A model generated the notes under the pieces. The model worked only from the letters and a program-made list of their open reading frames with translations. It did no database searches and was not told the origin of the DNA. The translations under genes and the position numbers were made by a program. A stretch of DNA of 64,000 nt, taken from positions 6,039-70,038 of the forward strand of contig NW_006766903.1 in the NCBI RefSeq assembly GCF_000275845.1. The letters are read 5' to 3'. Below are positions 1 to 10,866 of the stretch, piece by piece. The DNA comes from Dichomitus squalens LYAD-421 SS1. Lineage: Eukaryota > Basidiomycota > Agaricomycetes > Polyporales > Polyporaceae. Positions within the stretch are counted from its first letter, which is position 1. Every line of letters begins with the position of its first letter.

Positions 1-550
1 GGGAAGTACAACGCTATGGTCACTCACCTAGTCCCAATGACCAAGAGGTCGAGATGGGGACTAGGGAGCGCCTAAGGGGGTCCTTATATACTAGAGGGGC
101 TGCTTAGCAACCAAGGACAAGGCGCGAGAGCGAGGCAGTGAAGATGACAAAGAGAGAACAAAGGGCGAGAAGAAAAGGCAAGGGCATGGTGATCACGGAA
201 ACGTAGCATGCGGCTGTGGGAACGTATCTACAGTGTCCAAATTGGGATGGGCTAGAAAAGGAAATGGTCCGCGAATGGAAGGTGGGCGTCAAAGGGAGGG
301 GAATGGGCGGCAAAAGGGGTGTCTGTCCAACGTCCGTGACACCCTCTTCTTTGTTACCGTTGGTACACCCCACCCCCTATCTTTTTCTATTGGACTACTC
401 CTTCTCGTCGCCCTCGTGTACACTCCACCCCCCTTCCTGTTCACGGCGACCTATGTTTACCTTCCCGTTCCCCTGTCGTCCGCCTGTACACTACCACCCC
501 CCATTCTGCCCCCTGACGACTGCGTTCCTAGTCCCGGCCCTCTCCCTTAA

Positions 551-780
551 TATTTCCCCTTTCGTCTATATGACCGGACCCTGAGTCTGACCCTGACCCT
601 TTCCCTTTTCGGTTACATTACTTTACCCTGACCCAGACCCCGACCCTTGTCGCGCCCCCTTCCCTTTTTGGTTACATTACCCGACCCTGACCTAGACTCA
701 GGACCCTGTCCCGCCTCTATCCCCTTTCGGTTATATCACAGGACCCTGACCTAGGTCGTGTACTATACCGGGTCCAGCCT
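551..780 (+). repeat. Degenerate tandem repeat, 59-bp period
   Basis: A pyrimidine-rich unit recurs: a C/T run, then GGTTAYATYA, then ACCCTGACCYAG. The GGTTAYATYA core lies at about 611, 670 and 729, exactly 59 bp apart, and a more diverged copy lies near 563. The function is unknown. It looks like a minisatellite or the subrepeats of a mobile-element end. Confidence 0.6.
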
Positions 781-2239
781 CGACCAGACGCGTTCCTTTA
801 CAGTCTCCTCATACCTCCCCACTATGGGCGGTTACCTTTCCCTTCCTAATACGGTTGGTACCCCATAGTATATAAGGAGGCCCGTAGTCGGTAGAGGCTC
901 CCCACTTCTGTTCTCCTCTTTGTTACCTCTTGTATCCCTATATCCCTCAATCTAGGGACTTGTGCGATACTCTCTCCCCGTGTGCTACACCGCGTACTTG
1001 GATAAGTCCACGTGATAAGTCTGGATAGACTTGTGTTAGTACTTCAGCGTAACATTCTTGGTACGTACTGACCATTGACTTCCGGATGTCAGCTGATGTC
1101 CAAGTCTCACTATGCAGGCGTTTGCAGGCTCTTATAGGTACATCTACTAATCAGGGCAATGGTGAGTCTTCTGATGTTGTATACAAAGTCTTTGCATAGA
1201 GTCTGATAGCATCTAGTAGGCCCGGCTGTTGTCCAGCATTCATCGTAACTTGATGGTGAGTCTCTGAAGTCTCAGCTTGATAGCAAACTGCTAATATTGC
1301 CCAAGCAGCACTCATATACTGACAATGTCGTTGCATATATGCGCAGTTAGGTGTGTGTGTTTGGTATTGTGCATGCTGTCTCAGCTTTGCCTAATGTCTG
1401 GATCAGTTGTAGGACATCACCGCATTTTGACTGTGGCGCATGGTATAAATGGGGTGTTTTATTAGGCTGGTCTGCAGATTCTTAGACACTAGTACTTGGG
1501 CTGTAGCGTCAAAGAGTCGGCTTTCGAATATATATATTCCGCATATGAATATATGTTCTCGCTGGCCCAAAAGCCAATAACCAACCACCTGCCTATATTG
1601 GGACATATATGAGGTGCCGAACTGCAAACCTCATATGAATATAAATGATAATTATGGTACAAAAGTGGATATCCCATTTGATCCCATGTTACACAGGGTG
1701 CGCAATGTCTAAGTAATATGTGGGGAACATGCACGGAATGTGAGCGGAAGGCAGTTAATACCATGACATCCCCTAATCCAGTGTAATGTGGTGGGAACAT
1801 GCTGGGAATGCGGTGGTGATGTGCTCATCCTCTCCTTGTTCCCTAACCTCCATAATCCGGCGCTTCACATGGTGTTGGTCATCCTAAAATCGTAGCCTAA
1901 TGTGGCAGTGTGACAACCTGTTTGATGGCAATGGCCACCGTGTTGCAAGTCTCATCTATGATACTCTATTACCCTCGATAAGGCTGAAAATATACTCAAA
2001 GTTATGAGAAGAACCTAGTGACAGTGTTGTAAGTCTCCGATTTTTTATGATTGCTACACTGCAATCAAGATCTAGCGAGTAAGTCATATTTGGCTAATTT
2101 CGAGTGATCATTCCTCTGTATGAAAACATCGCGAGGGGAAGCAAGCCCCCAAACTGGTAGATATGTAACTACAATGTATAAGAATAGGATTATGAACATA
2201 AAAAGGAAGGGGGTACGAAGGAGGAACAGCGATCAGTCT

Positions 2240-2292
2240 TTGTCAAAAGAGTGGTGCTGTCAAAAGGAGTGGTGCTGTCAAAAGGAGTGGTG
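2240..2292 (+). repeat. 18-bp tandem repeat, three copies
   Basis: The unit CTGTCAAAAGGAGTGGTG occurs twice perfectly, preceded by a third copy lacking one G. The sequence around it is non-coding. Confidence 0.7.
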
Positions 2293-3309
2293 TATGACTG
2301 TACCCTTGTGAGCGAGTGGGAAGAATGGCTGCAAGACTCCACGACGCCAACGCTTTACCTGCTGAGCGCATAGAAATGCGCACCTACCTTGCTACCAAAG
2401 CACCTCGCTAAGACCTCTCAGCTTGCGTGTATGACCTACCATAGAGCGCTGCTTCACGCTGCAACAATGCGGTCGGAAAGACATAACTTACAGGGGAATA
2501 TGCCATAGGCACCCATAGTGCATGCCGAGGGGTTATTGCGGCGACGTCTGCCTAAGATATGCTGTTTCAACCTTCATCACCACAGACACCAGCAGGCTCG
2601 AGGCGATCCCAGTCCCAGGAAGAGAAAAGTATGCACAGAGGTGGGGAGATGGAAGTAGGAAGAAAGAGGTGTTGGTGAAAGGTGGCTGTTGGTCGAGGAG
2701 CTTTATGGCCAGCAAGAGCGTGGAGCTACGTGATAGCGGCGAAGCGACGTCAGTCAACAAGACGCCTAAGTCCGGGGCCAATTCGGGTCAGAGTCATACT
2801 ACTATACAGGAACTGGCGACCGTTTTTCTCTCTGGCATCTCCTCCGTACCGAATGCCTCGCAGCCCAAGATACATGTTGAAAGTTTGTGCGCCCACAGGC
2901 GGCTAGATTCCAATTGAAATTGAATGACCATTAATCATATCTGCTGATTATTAGCTACCATCATATGCCGTGAGTCGTCCCGCCCGATGTTAGCCATCCA
3001 TCTTTCGTCTGACGAGAGTTAACTTGGTGAGAATTTGCGGACGCAGACGCGCGCCGGAAAGGGCTGGCCGGCTTTGGCAGGTATGGTCGTGCATGCCCAT
3101 TAGTTGCGCCTTTTGCTGATGGGGGGGATTGCATTCACTATGAAATTCATGAAGCTGCGCAGCAACGAATAACCTCGTCAGCATCTCGACCCTCATCCCA
3201 TTCCTTGCGAAATACTGCGTACTTATCACCCAAGACTCAACAGTCCCCGGCAGGCAACTGCGACTTCAAGTACGCCGGGAGACCAATAATTGAATTTGCG
3301 CCAGACTAA

Positions 3310-3785
3310 GACGCCGCCAGTGCACTGTGTTGATGTGGTGTTCGTCCTCCCTAAGTTCAAGTTGTCCGCTTACGCGCCACCGAACGCGACGTCCGATTCC
3401 GGAATCGCGTCGCAGGACACGCTGTAGACGGCCCCCGGATATTCTACATGACCTCGGACCCGGGGATCGCCTTGTACAAGTCCGCGACGGTGTCGTCGGA
3501 GCCGTAGATGGTTGTGCCCGAGTCGGTCGCGATGAGCTGCCTGCCGGCGATCACCTGCCAGTACTGCAAAGAGTCATGATGAGTACAGTGTGGCGAGGTT
3601 TGAAGTCGAGGTAGGGCTAGGAAGAGCAAAGCACCTTGTCTCCAAGATGCACCGCACCGTCCGGGATAGTCCAGAACGAGTCGAAATCGATGTTGTGCCA
3701 CTCGAGCTCCCCCAGTACAAGTCCCTGTTCGTGCTGCCTATGAAGAGCTCCGAGCCGTTCCTCTCGAGCGTCATTCCTCGAACGT
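3310..3785 (-). pseudogene. Aspartic protease (pepsin/A1 family) C-terminal remnant
   Basis: On the minus strand the C-terminal half of a pepsin-type protease can be followed in pieces: ELFIGSTN, then ELEWHNIDFDSFW, then after an apparent intron (GTGCTT...TTTGCAG) a YWQV strand and the second catalytic motif ATDSGTT, followed by the helix ending YKAIPGSEV. Downstream, in another frame, come a YSVSCDAIPE-like strand and a DNLNLGRTN-like segment. A frame change falls within DLYWG/GELEW, a stop follows EVM, another stop follows VAFGGA, and the N-terminal half with the first Asp is absent. Intact fungal enzymes of this family are secreted endopeptidases. This copy cannot make one. Confidence 0.7.
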
Positions 3786-3807
3786 CGCGTGCTTGAGCGA
3801 GCCCTCC

Positions 3808-3848
3808 TTCGTCCTACAGTAACACTGCAAGCCACTTGACCATGTCCT
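3808..3848 (-). repeat. Extra fragment of beta-lactamase exon 3 at duplication border
   Basis: Positions 3820-3848 are identical to 5017-5045, inside exon 3 of the minus-strand beta-lactamase-like gene. Weaker similarity continues to about 3808. The fragment sits between the aspartic-protease pseudogene and the outer end of the left arm, like a rearrangement scar. Confidence 0.75.
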
Positions 3849-3849
3849 C

Positions 3850-6091
3850 TATTTGTTTCATGAACCACCCCACTTCGGTACCGCGGTTCTAAAATGATTA
3901 CTCTGTGCTAATACGTTCTATTGTCGTGCTCAACACCCTTGTCACTAGCCCCAAGGGCCTTCAGCGACACCTGCGATGCATAGCGGTAGAGCAGAGCCGT
4001 ATAGTGCACGTCGCCGATGATAGGCACATTGCTCTCTTCTAGACTGTCCGGATCCCACCCTCAAGCCTTCGCGAACCATGCATCCCCCGTCTCAGTCAGC
4101 TCACTTCCAATCTTCCTCTTCCTCGACTCATAAGCCGCATGATCGATCACGAGCGAAAAGCCCTCCACCTCACCCTTTGCCACTTTGAACTCGACCCATC
4201 CCTCGCTCTCACCGGTCTCTGCGGTCTCAAACGCCGTCGTGTTCTGTCCGTAGCCGTTCGGGAACAGCGCCGTGAACGTGATGTTGAACACATCCCCGGA
4301 GAAGTGGCTGAGGCGAACGTGCGATGCCCAGACGGCGGGGAAGGCTGCGTAGAGGCTACTCTCGAGTGTGGAGGAGTTATGTATAGCGGCGAAGTCGGAG
4401 ATCACGTCTCTGCAGTGCTTGGAGTGGATCTCTTTCGAGCAGAGACGGATGGGGAGGTAGCCTGGGGCAGTGTACAGCCCGGTGTAATCCTCTAGGGCGA
4501 GAGACGGGGACGTGAGCTCCATCGTGGGGGACCGCTCCGCCTCAGCTTGCGAACTGAAGGGATGTTGGCATCTCAGAGATGATGAGGGCAACAACCTAAT
4601 CGCACCTATAGACCGCTGTCATAGACGTCTTGGAGCCAAGGACGTCATCTAGTATCCGCATGAGTATCTTGGAGTTCCAAACGGCTTTCTCGTTCGCATT
4701 GCTCAAGATGACAACGCCGAGGTTGCGCTGAGGCACGAACGCAACAAGCGTCGAGAAGCCTGGAATGCCTCCGGTGTGCTCCACGACCTGCAGCGTCAAC
4801 TGAGTCAATGTCAACGTCGTCTCCGCGGCGACAGCCCGAACGGACCTCGACGTCCCCATAATTGGACCGCATCCAGCCCATGCCGTAGCCGACGATGCTG
4901 TCGCGAATAGGGCCGGCCGGCTTGCCAGACACTATCCATCGCGAAGTCGTGACCGCATCGAACACGCTCTTCGGGATCACCGTCTTATTCGTCGCCGGGT
5001 GCTGTCCTTCGTTCAATAACACTGCAAGCCACTTGACCATGTCCTGCGCGCTGGAGATGACGCCACCAGCCCCCGCCTTGAGTTCGCCAACACTGTCGTC
5101 GAACCAGAAGGGAATTTGTCGACCGAACTTGGCCCAGGTATCTGTAAGCAGCCCCGAGGAGTTCGCAGCGGAGGGCGAGAAGGTGGAAGTGGTCATGCCG
5201 AGTGGCTTGAAGAGGCGCCGTTCGACGAAGTCAGAGTAGGACGTGTTGGCGTAGTGCGAAACGAGGTAAGCCCCGAGGACGTAGAACTGCATTGCAGAGG
5301 CGACAATCCGGCATGAGGGTCTTGACACGAGGACCACAAGATAGGGACACGCACTTGGTTGTTGTAGGACCATATCTCGCGCAGCTCGTACGAAGTCCGG
5401 AGCAAACGCATACGGCGCACGATATCTTCAGGAGTGTCGCCAAGTCTGTAGCTGTGGTCGTGCCTCGGGAGACCACTCACATGGCCCAGGATATCGGCAA
5501 TGCTCGCCTTGCGTGTGGCCCAATCGTCTCCCCCTATATCATGCAAACCCCATTCTAGCTCTTTGGGGACGATATCTATCACTTTCGTATCCCAGTCGAA
5601 GCGGGTCAGACCGGAAGGCAGAGGGGTCACATTTTGAGCAGTAGCATAGTCTTCCATGAGCAGCCCGACAGACGTTGCAAGAAACGCTTTTGAGCATGAA
5701 GCAAGACAAAACAGCGTCTTTTCTCGATACAAACAGTGTTAGAAACCGGGGAAGTCGATATTAAAGGACCAGCAACATACATCTGGGGTGAGATCGTGTC
5801 CGTTTCCCTCCTCAGTCTTCCTTCCAGACGACGCAAGTTGTATGATGGGCTCCTTGTTCTTCCCAAGACGCACAACGCCAATGGAGATACCAGGAATGGT
5901 GCCGTTCTGTCTGATCTCGTCTACGTACGACAAAAGCTGTGGTGGTAGCAGAGTGTCGGTAAAGTACAACTGTGCGGCGTTATTGTCAGGCAGAAAGAAG
6001 GTCTCCTGCTTTGCCTGGGACACCCTCCATGTCGCTGTTATGATCAGGAAGGCATATAGGAGGGACAAGCGAGCCATGATGACGGTGGCAG
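3850..6091 (-). repeat. Left arm of inverted duplication
   Basis: This arm holds one complete beta-lactamase-like gene plus about 210 bp of 3' flank. Read in reverse complement, the flank (3850-4060) aligns with 8402-8612, downstream of the other copy. Introns are retained at identical positions, so this is duplication of DNA and not retroposition. Confidence 0.85.
4061..6077 (-). CDS. Secreted serine beta-lactamase/transpeptidase-like protein, copy A
   Basis: The spliced product is 591 aa. It starts with a hydrophobic signal peptide ending near VSQAKQ, so it is probably secreted. The serine-hydrolase motifs of the class C beta-lactamase/D-aminopeptidase family are present: SxxK as SCSK just after the first splice junction, YxN as YNN at the end of exon 2, and HTG (the KTG equivalent) at the start of exon 4. 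A C-terminal domain beginning LEDYTG resembles the DUF3471-type tail. Introns are 5780-5718, 5354-5287, 4845-4788 and 4605-4554. Exon lengths (297/363/441/182/493) match copy B exactly. The substrate is unknown; an esterase, peptidase or amidase role is possible. Both this copy and its partner appear intact. Confidence 0.85.
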
Positions 6092-6365
6092 GTGGGAAAG
6101 CTGCACATGCCTGCGCAGTACGAAGTGGTTCGGTGAAGACGGCGAGAGCGCAACGCTCCGGTGCGTTGGTCTACCACTACCGCCATAGCTTCGCCACGTC
6201 TTGCATACTTTCTTCTGGCTTCCGGATCGACGTGGAGACCATGCTTGGCCACGCAGGCGACGTGAATCCAATCTGATGCCATAGAATCGCGCAGGGGGCG
6301 CTTTGTTGATGGCGTTGACTCCATCTCCGCAGGACTCTTCCGCTTTTCTACCTGCCACGGCCACC
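6078..6365. promoter_or_regulatory. Shared divergent promoter of the beta-lactamase-like pair
   Basis: Only 288 bp separate the two start codons. The 14 bp next to each ATG (CTGCCAC...) are conserved between the arms and the centre is not, so the centre is the unduplicated spacer of the inverted repeat. Copy B starts in a strong context (CCACCATGG). No clear TATA box was seen. Confidence 0.6.
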
Positions 6366-8612
6366 ATGGCTCGCCCGTCGCTCTTCTTTGCCCTCCTCAC
6401 CGCTGCAGCGACATGGAGCGTGTCCCAACCGACCCAGGAGACCTTTGCTCTACTTGACTACAATCCCGCGGAGTTCCATTCCGCCGATACTCTGTTACCT
6501 CCTCAATTTTCGTCGTATATGGACGAGATCAGACAGAATGGCACCATACCCGGAATTTCCGTCGGTGTTGTGCGTCTTGCGGAGAACAAAGAGCCCATCA
6601 TCCAACTGGCCTCGTCTGGAAGGAAGACCGAGGAGGGAAACGGACTCGATCTCTCTCCCGACGTATGTCCCGAGTCCTTTGATGCCGCTCTTCCTGGTTC
6701 ATAGGACTGTGTTCCCCAAGGACAGACCCTGTTTTGCATCGCGTCGTGCTCGAAAGCGTTCCTTGCGACTTCTATCGGGTTGCTCATGGAAGACTACGCT
6801 ACCGCCAAAAACGTGACCCCTCTGCCTTCCGGTCTGGCGCGCTTCAACTGGGATACGAAAGTGGTCGATGTCGTCCCCGAAGAGCTGCAATGGGGCTTGC
6901 ATGATATAGGGGGGGACGATTGGGCCACACGCAAGGCGAGCATCGCCGATATCCTGGGCCATGTGAGTGGTCTCCCGAGGCACGACCACAGCTACAGACC
7001 TAGCGACGCCCTCGAAGACATCGTGCGCCGTATGCGTTTGCTCCGGACCTCGTATGAGCTGCGCGAGAAGTTCTCGTATAATAACCAAGTGAGCGCCCCT
7101 ATCGCGCCCCTATCACTTGGCTTCCTCGTGACGACCCTCACGTTCATATGCCCCACCTACACTGCAGCTCTACATGCTTGGGGCTTACCTCGTTTCGCAC
7201 TACGCCAATACGTCCTACCCTGACTTTGTCGAGGACCGCCTGTTCAGACCCCTCGGCATGAGAACTTCCACCTTCTCTTACTCTGTTGCGAACACCTCGG
7301 GCCTCCTCACGGACTCTTGGACCGGATTCGGTCGGCGGATCCCATTCTGGTTAGACGATAGCGTACGCGAGTTCAAGGCAGGCGCGGGCGGCGTCATCTC
7401 CAGCGCGCAGGACATGGTCAAGTGGCTTGCGGTATTATTGAACGAAGGACAGGACCCGGCGACGAACAAGACGGTGATCCCGAAGAGCGTGTTCGATGCG
7501 GTCACGACTTCGCGATGGATAGTGTCTGGCAAGCCGGCCGGCCCTATTCGCGACAGCATCGTCGGCTACGGCATGGGCTGGATGCGGTCCAATTATGGGG
7601 ACGTCGAGGTCCGTTCGGGCTGTCGCCGCGGAGACGACGTTGACATTGACTCAGTGGACGCTGCAGGTCGTGGAACATACAGGCGGTAATCCTGGCTTCT
7701 CCGCCCTCGTTGCCTTCCTGCCCAAACACAACCTCGGCGTCGTCATCTTGAGCAATGCGGACGAGAAAGCACCCTGGAACTTCAAGATATTCACGCGGAT
7801 ACTGGACGATGTTCTTGGCACCCGCATGTCAAAGACACTTGTTGAGAGGTATCGTTGGATTGTTGCACTTTATTGAAAACACCACGGCCTATTTGAACAC
7901 ATCACTAGCTCGAAAACGGAGGTAGAGCAGCTGACCGCGACAAGCTACAAGTCGCCGTCCCTCAAGCTGGAGGACTACACTGGGCTGTACACCGCGCCAG
8001 GCTACCTCCCTATCCGGCTCTGCTCCACGTCGATCTATTCCAAGTACTGCAGAGACATCATCTCCGACTTCGCCACTCTCCACAACGCGTCCACGTTAGA
8101 GAACACCCTCTACGCTACATTCCCCAACGTTTGGGCATCCCACGTCAGACTCGACCACTTCTCCGGGGACGTCTTCAACATCACGTTCACGGCGCTGTTC
8201 CCGAGCGGCTACGGACAGAACACGACGGCATTTGAGACCGCAGAGACCGGTGAGAGCGAGGGATGGGTCGAGTTCAAGGTGGCAAAGGGCGAGGTGGAGG
8301 GCTTTTCGCTCGTGATCGATCACGCGGCTCATGAGTCGAGGACGAGGAAGATTGGAAGTGAGCTGACTGAGACGGGGGATGCATGGTTCGCGAAGGCTTA
8401 AGGATAGGATCCGGACAGTCTAGAAGAGAGCAATGCGCCTATCATCAGCGATGTGTACTATACGGCCGTGCTCCACCGCTATGCATCGCAGGTGTGGCTC
8501 AAGGCTTCGTGGCTAGTATCAAGGGTGCTGAGCCACGACAGTAGGACGTATCAGCACAGAGTAAACATCAATTGCAGAAGCGAAGTGGGGCGGTTCATGA
8601 AACAAATGGGAG
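6352..8612 (+). repeat. Right arm of inverted duplication
   Basis: Mirror of the left arm, with a complete five-exon gene and about 210 bp of homologous 3' flank. Similarity stops near 8612, about 90 bp before the TAH18-type start codon. This arm has no counterpart of the extra exon-3 fragment seen at the left border. Confidence 0.85.
6366..8401 (+). CDS. Secreted serine beta-lactamase/transpeptidase-like protein, copy B
   Basis: Spliced length is 591 aa, as in copy A. A signal peptide (MARPSLFFALL...) is followed by the lid region, SCSK (SxxK nucleophile), YNN and HTG, then the C-terminal LEDYTG domain. Introns are 6663-6725, 7089-7167, 7609-7666 and 7849-7908, in the same phases as copy A. 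Differences from copy A are spread through the protein and are mostly conservative, which suggests both copies are under constraint. Family knowledge points to an extracellular serine hydrolase that may act on esters, D-amino-acid peptides or lactams; nothing here fixes the substrate. Confidence 0.87.
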
Positions 8613-8700
8613 TATACTCAGAGCTGAGATAGAGATGGAAAAAGCAACCAGTTTGGCGGGTACTTCATCTAAGCGCTGCATACAATTTATCAGATAACAC

Positions 8701-10821
8701 ATGTCCTCCACACCACCATCATCTTCGTCGAGATCCTCTACGCCCGGATGCGACAGCGAGGCACACCACGAACGCACGCTCACCATCCTCTACGCTACAG
8801 AGACCGGGACGGCACAAGATGTTGCTGACAGACTCGCGCGAGTCTGCCGCTGCCTGCACATCCACGCGCGCGTTCACAGTATGGATGCGTACTCTCCGGT
8901 CAGTAGCTTTGAGCCATCAGAGCGAACAGCGTCGTTGACAGTGTTGTACAGGCAGAGCTGATCAACGAGCATCTCGTCATCTTTGTTGTAGCTACTACTG
9001 GTACTGGGCGCGAGCCTCGCGCGATGACACCACTGTGGCAAACGCTGCTGCGCGCCGACCTGCCCGAAGACCTCTTCGAGGACCTCCACTTTGCGGTGTT
9101 CGGCCTCGGAGACACCGCATATGAAAAGTTCTGCTGGCCCGCGAAGTTGCTTAGTCGACGTCTGGAGGCTCTTGGTGGAACCGAGCTGTGCGCTAGAGGT
9201 GAAGGCGACGAACAGCACCATCTCGGGTGAGTCATTCTCGGAGTGAAAATGTCTGACCCACCAGTGCGCCGTCTGACGCAAGTCCTTCAGAATCGAAGGC
9301 GCGCTTGCACCTTGGATAGAGCAGCTTTCCGCGGTGCTTTTGGAGGCATATCCCCTCCCAGATGGTCTCGAGCGCGAGCTGTTCGACAGCCTTCCTTCGC
9401 CGCGTGTCGCGATCACAGAGGCGGACACGGACGCCCAGATCACACGAAAGGATCCTCTAGTCGCCGATCGCGAGTACCATACTGCAACCCTAGTGGTCAA
9501 CAGTCGATTAACCGCTGAGGATTGGTACCAGGATGTCCGACACTTCGAGTTTGAGCTCGCAGAGGACGTCGAGTGAGTGTAGCCTGAACTTACCGGAGCA
9601 CATAGCAAGACATTGAGCGGGCCGTATGGACAGATATGATCCGGGGGATGTTGCTATCATCCACCCGGAAGCTATGCCTCAAGACGTGGAGGCGTTCTTG
9701 TCATGTATCGGCTATGCGAACACTGCAGACGACCCAATAGAGATCCGCCAAACACTGCTAGGTGCGCGCATATTCCACGCCGACGCTCAACTGTTTACCA
9801 TTTTTCTTACAGACCAACACCTGCCCGACCACATACCCACTATTACGACTCTGCGCGAGGTGTTCACCCGCTACGTCGATATCAACGCCATCCCACGACG
9901 ATCGTTTTTTGCCCTCCTGAAGCATTTTACCCAAGACGACATGGAGCGCGAGAAACTCGAAGAGTTCCTCAGCGAAGAGGGAGCGGTACGTGATTTGTCT
10001 TCCTGCATCCCTATGTTCTCAATCTGATATGACGTTCATGGTAGGACGACCTCTACGAATACTGCCAAAAGCCACACCGGCGCATCCACGAAGTCCTCGA
10101 CGAGTTCCGCTCCATCAAGATCCCCCGCGAGTACATCTTCGACCTCTTTCCCCCATTGCGACCCCGTCAATTCTCCATCGCGAGCTCGATCCGCGCCCAC
10201 CAGCGCCGCATACACCTCTGCATCGCGATCGTCCAGTACCGCACCATGCTCAAGATCCCCCGCCGCGGCGTCTGCACGACGTGGCTCGCCAATCTTAAGC
10301 CCGGGGACAAGCTCCAGATCGGCCTACAGAAGGGATTCATTACTCTGCCAAACGACCCTGCTATTCCCGTTATATGCGTTGGGCCTGGCACTGGCGTCGC
10401 GCCCATGCGGGCCGTCATCCAGGAGCGTCTGCACGCAGGTCTCAACACGGGGGACGACATACTGTACTTCGGGTGCCGCTCAGAGGCCAAAGACCACTAC
10501 TACGGGGCGGAGTGGCGGGCGCTGGCGGCCGAGGGTAAGCTGACGTATCGCGTTGCGTTCTCGCGGGATGGTCCGGAGGGCAAGCCAAGGACGTACGTGC
10601 AGGACCTCATCCGCGAGGACGCGAAGCGCATATGGGTGCTCGTGGGGGAGCGCGGTGCGTGGGTGTACATCTCGGGGTCGTCGAACAAGATGCCCGCGGC
10701 TGTGCGTGCTGCAATAGCCCATACAGTTCAGAGCGAGGGAGGGCGGACTGAGGAAAAGGCGAAGGAATATGTTGCGAGGATGGAGAGGGAGGGGAGGCTT
10801 ATTGAGGAGTGTTGGAGCTGA
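8701..10821 (+). CDS. TAH18: NADPH-dependent diflavin oxidoreductase (TAH18/NDOR1 type)
   Basis: Spliced product 610 aa from six exons (introns 8899-8951, 9227-9290, 9573-9633, 9762-9812, 9986-10044). An N-terminal flavodoxin-like FMN domain has the P-loop YATETGTAQDVA near residue 31, then TTGTGREPR and GLGDTAYEKF. The linker and FAD domain carry RQFSIASS near residue 393, and the NADPH domain has GPGTGVAPMR near 462 and YISGSSNKMP. It ends in CWS, with the aromatic residue that typically stacks on FAD. The length fits the family (about 600 aa) and there is no membrane anchor, unlike P450 reductase. In yeast this enzyme passes electrons from NADPH to Dre2 in cytosolic Fe-S assembly. It is tail to tail with the HET gene. 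Confidence 0.93.
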
Positions 10822-10866
10822 TCTATTCTCCTCTTTACTAGTTCTGTAGAAACAACATCGCTATCA

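Larger units (their letters stand above)
1..3309. other. Gene-free region with short tandem repeats
   Basis: No reading frame here has protein-like composition or plausible splice structure. The strand is pyrimidine-rich between about 380 and 760 and carries two tandem repeats listed separately. A TATA-like motif (TAGTATATAAGGA) occurs near 865 and again inverted near 83-95, which could mark remnants of a transposon or LTR promoter, but no terminal repeats, integrase or reverse-transcriptase remnants were recognised. Confidence 0.6.

Noticed and set aside
4554..4605. Apparent stop in the last intron region of copy A
   Set aside because: The acceptor CTTCAG at 4554 gives YSSQAEAE in frame and an exon of the same length as in copy B.
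5718..5780. Apparent frameshift at the first intron of beta-lactamase copy A
   Set aside because: Using the acceptor AAAAG directly before ACGCTG restores the frame and mirrors copy B, so both genes are intact.
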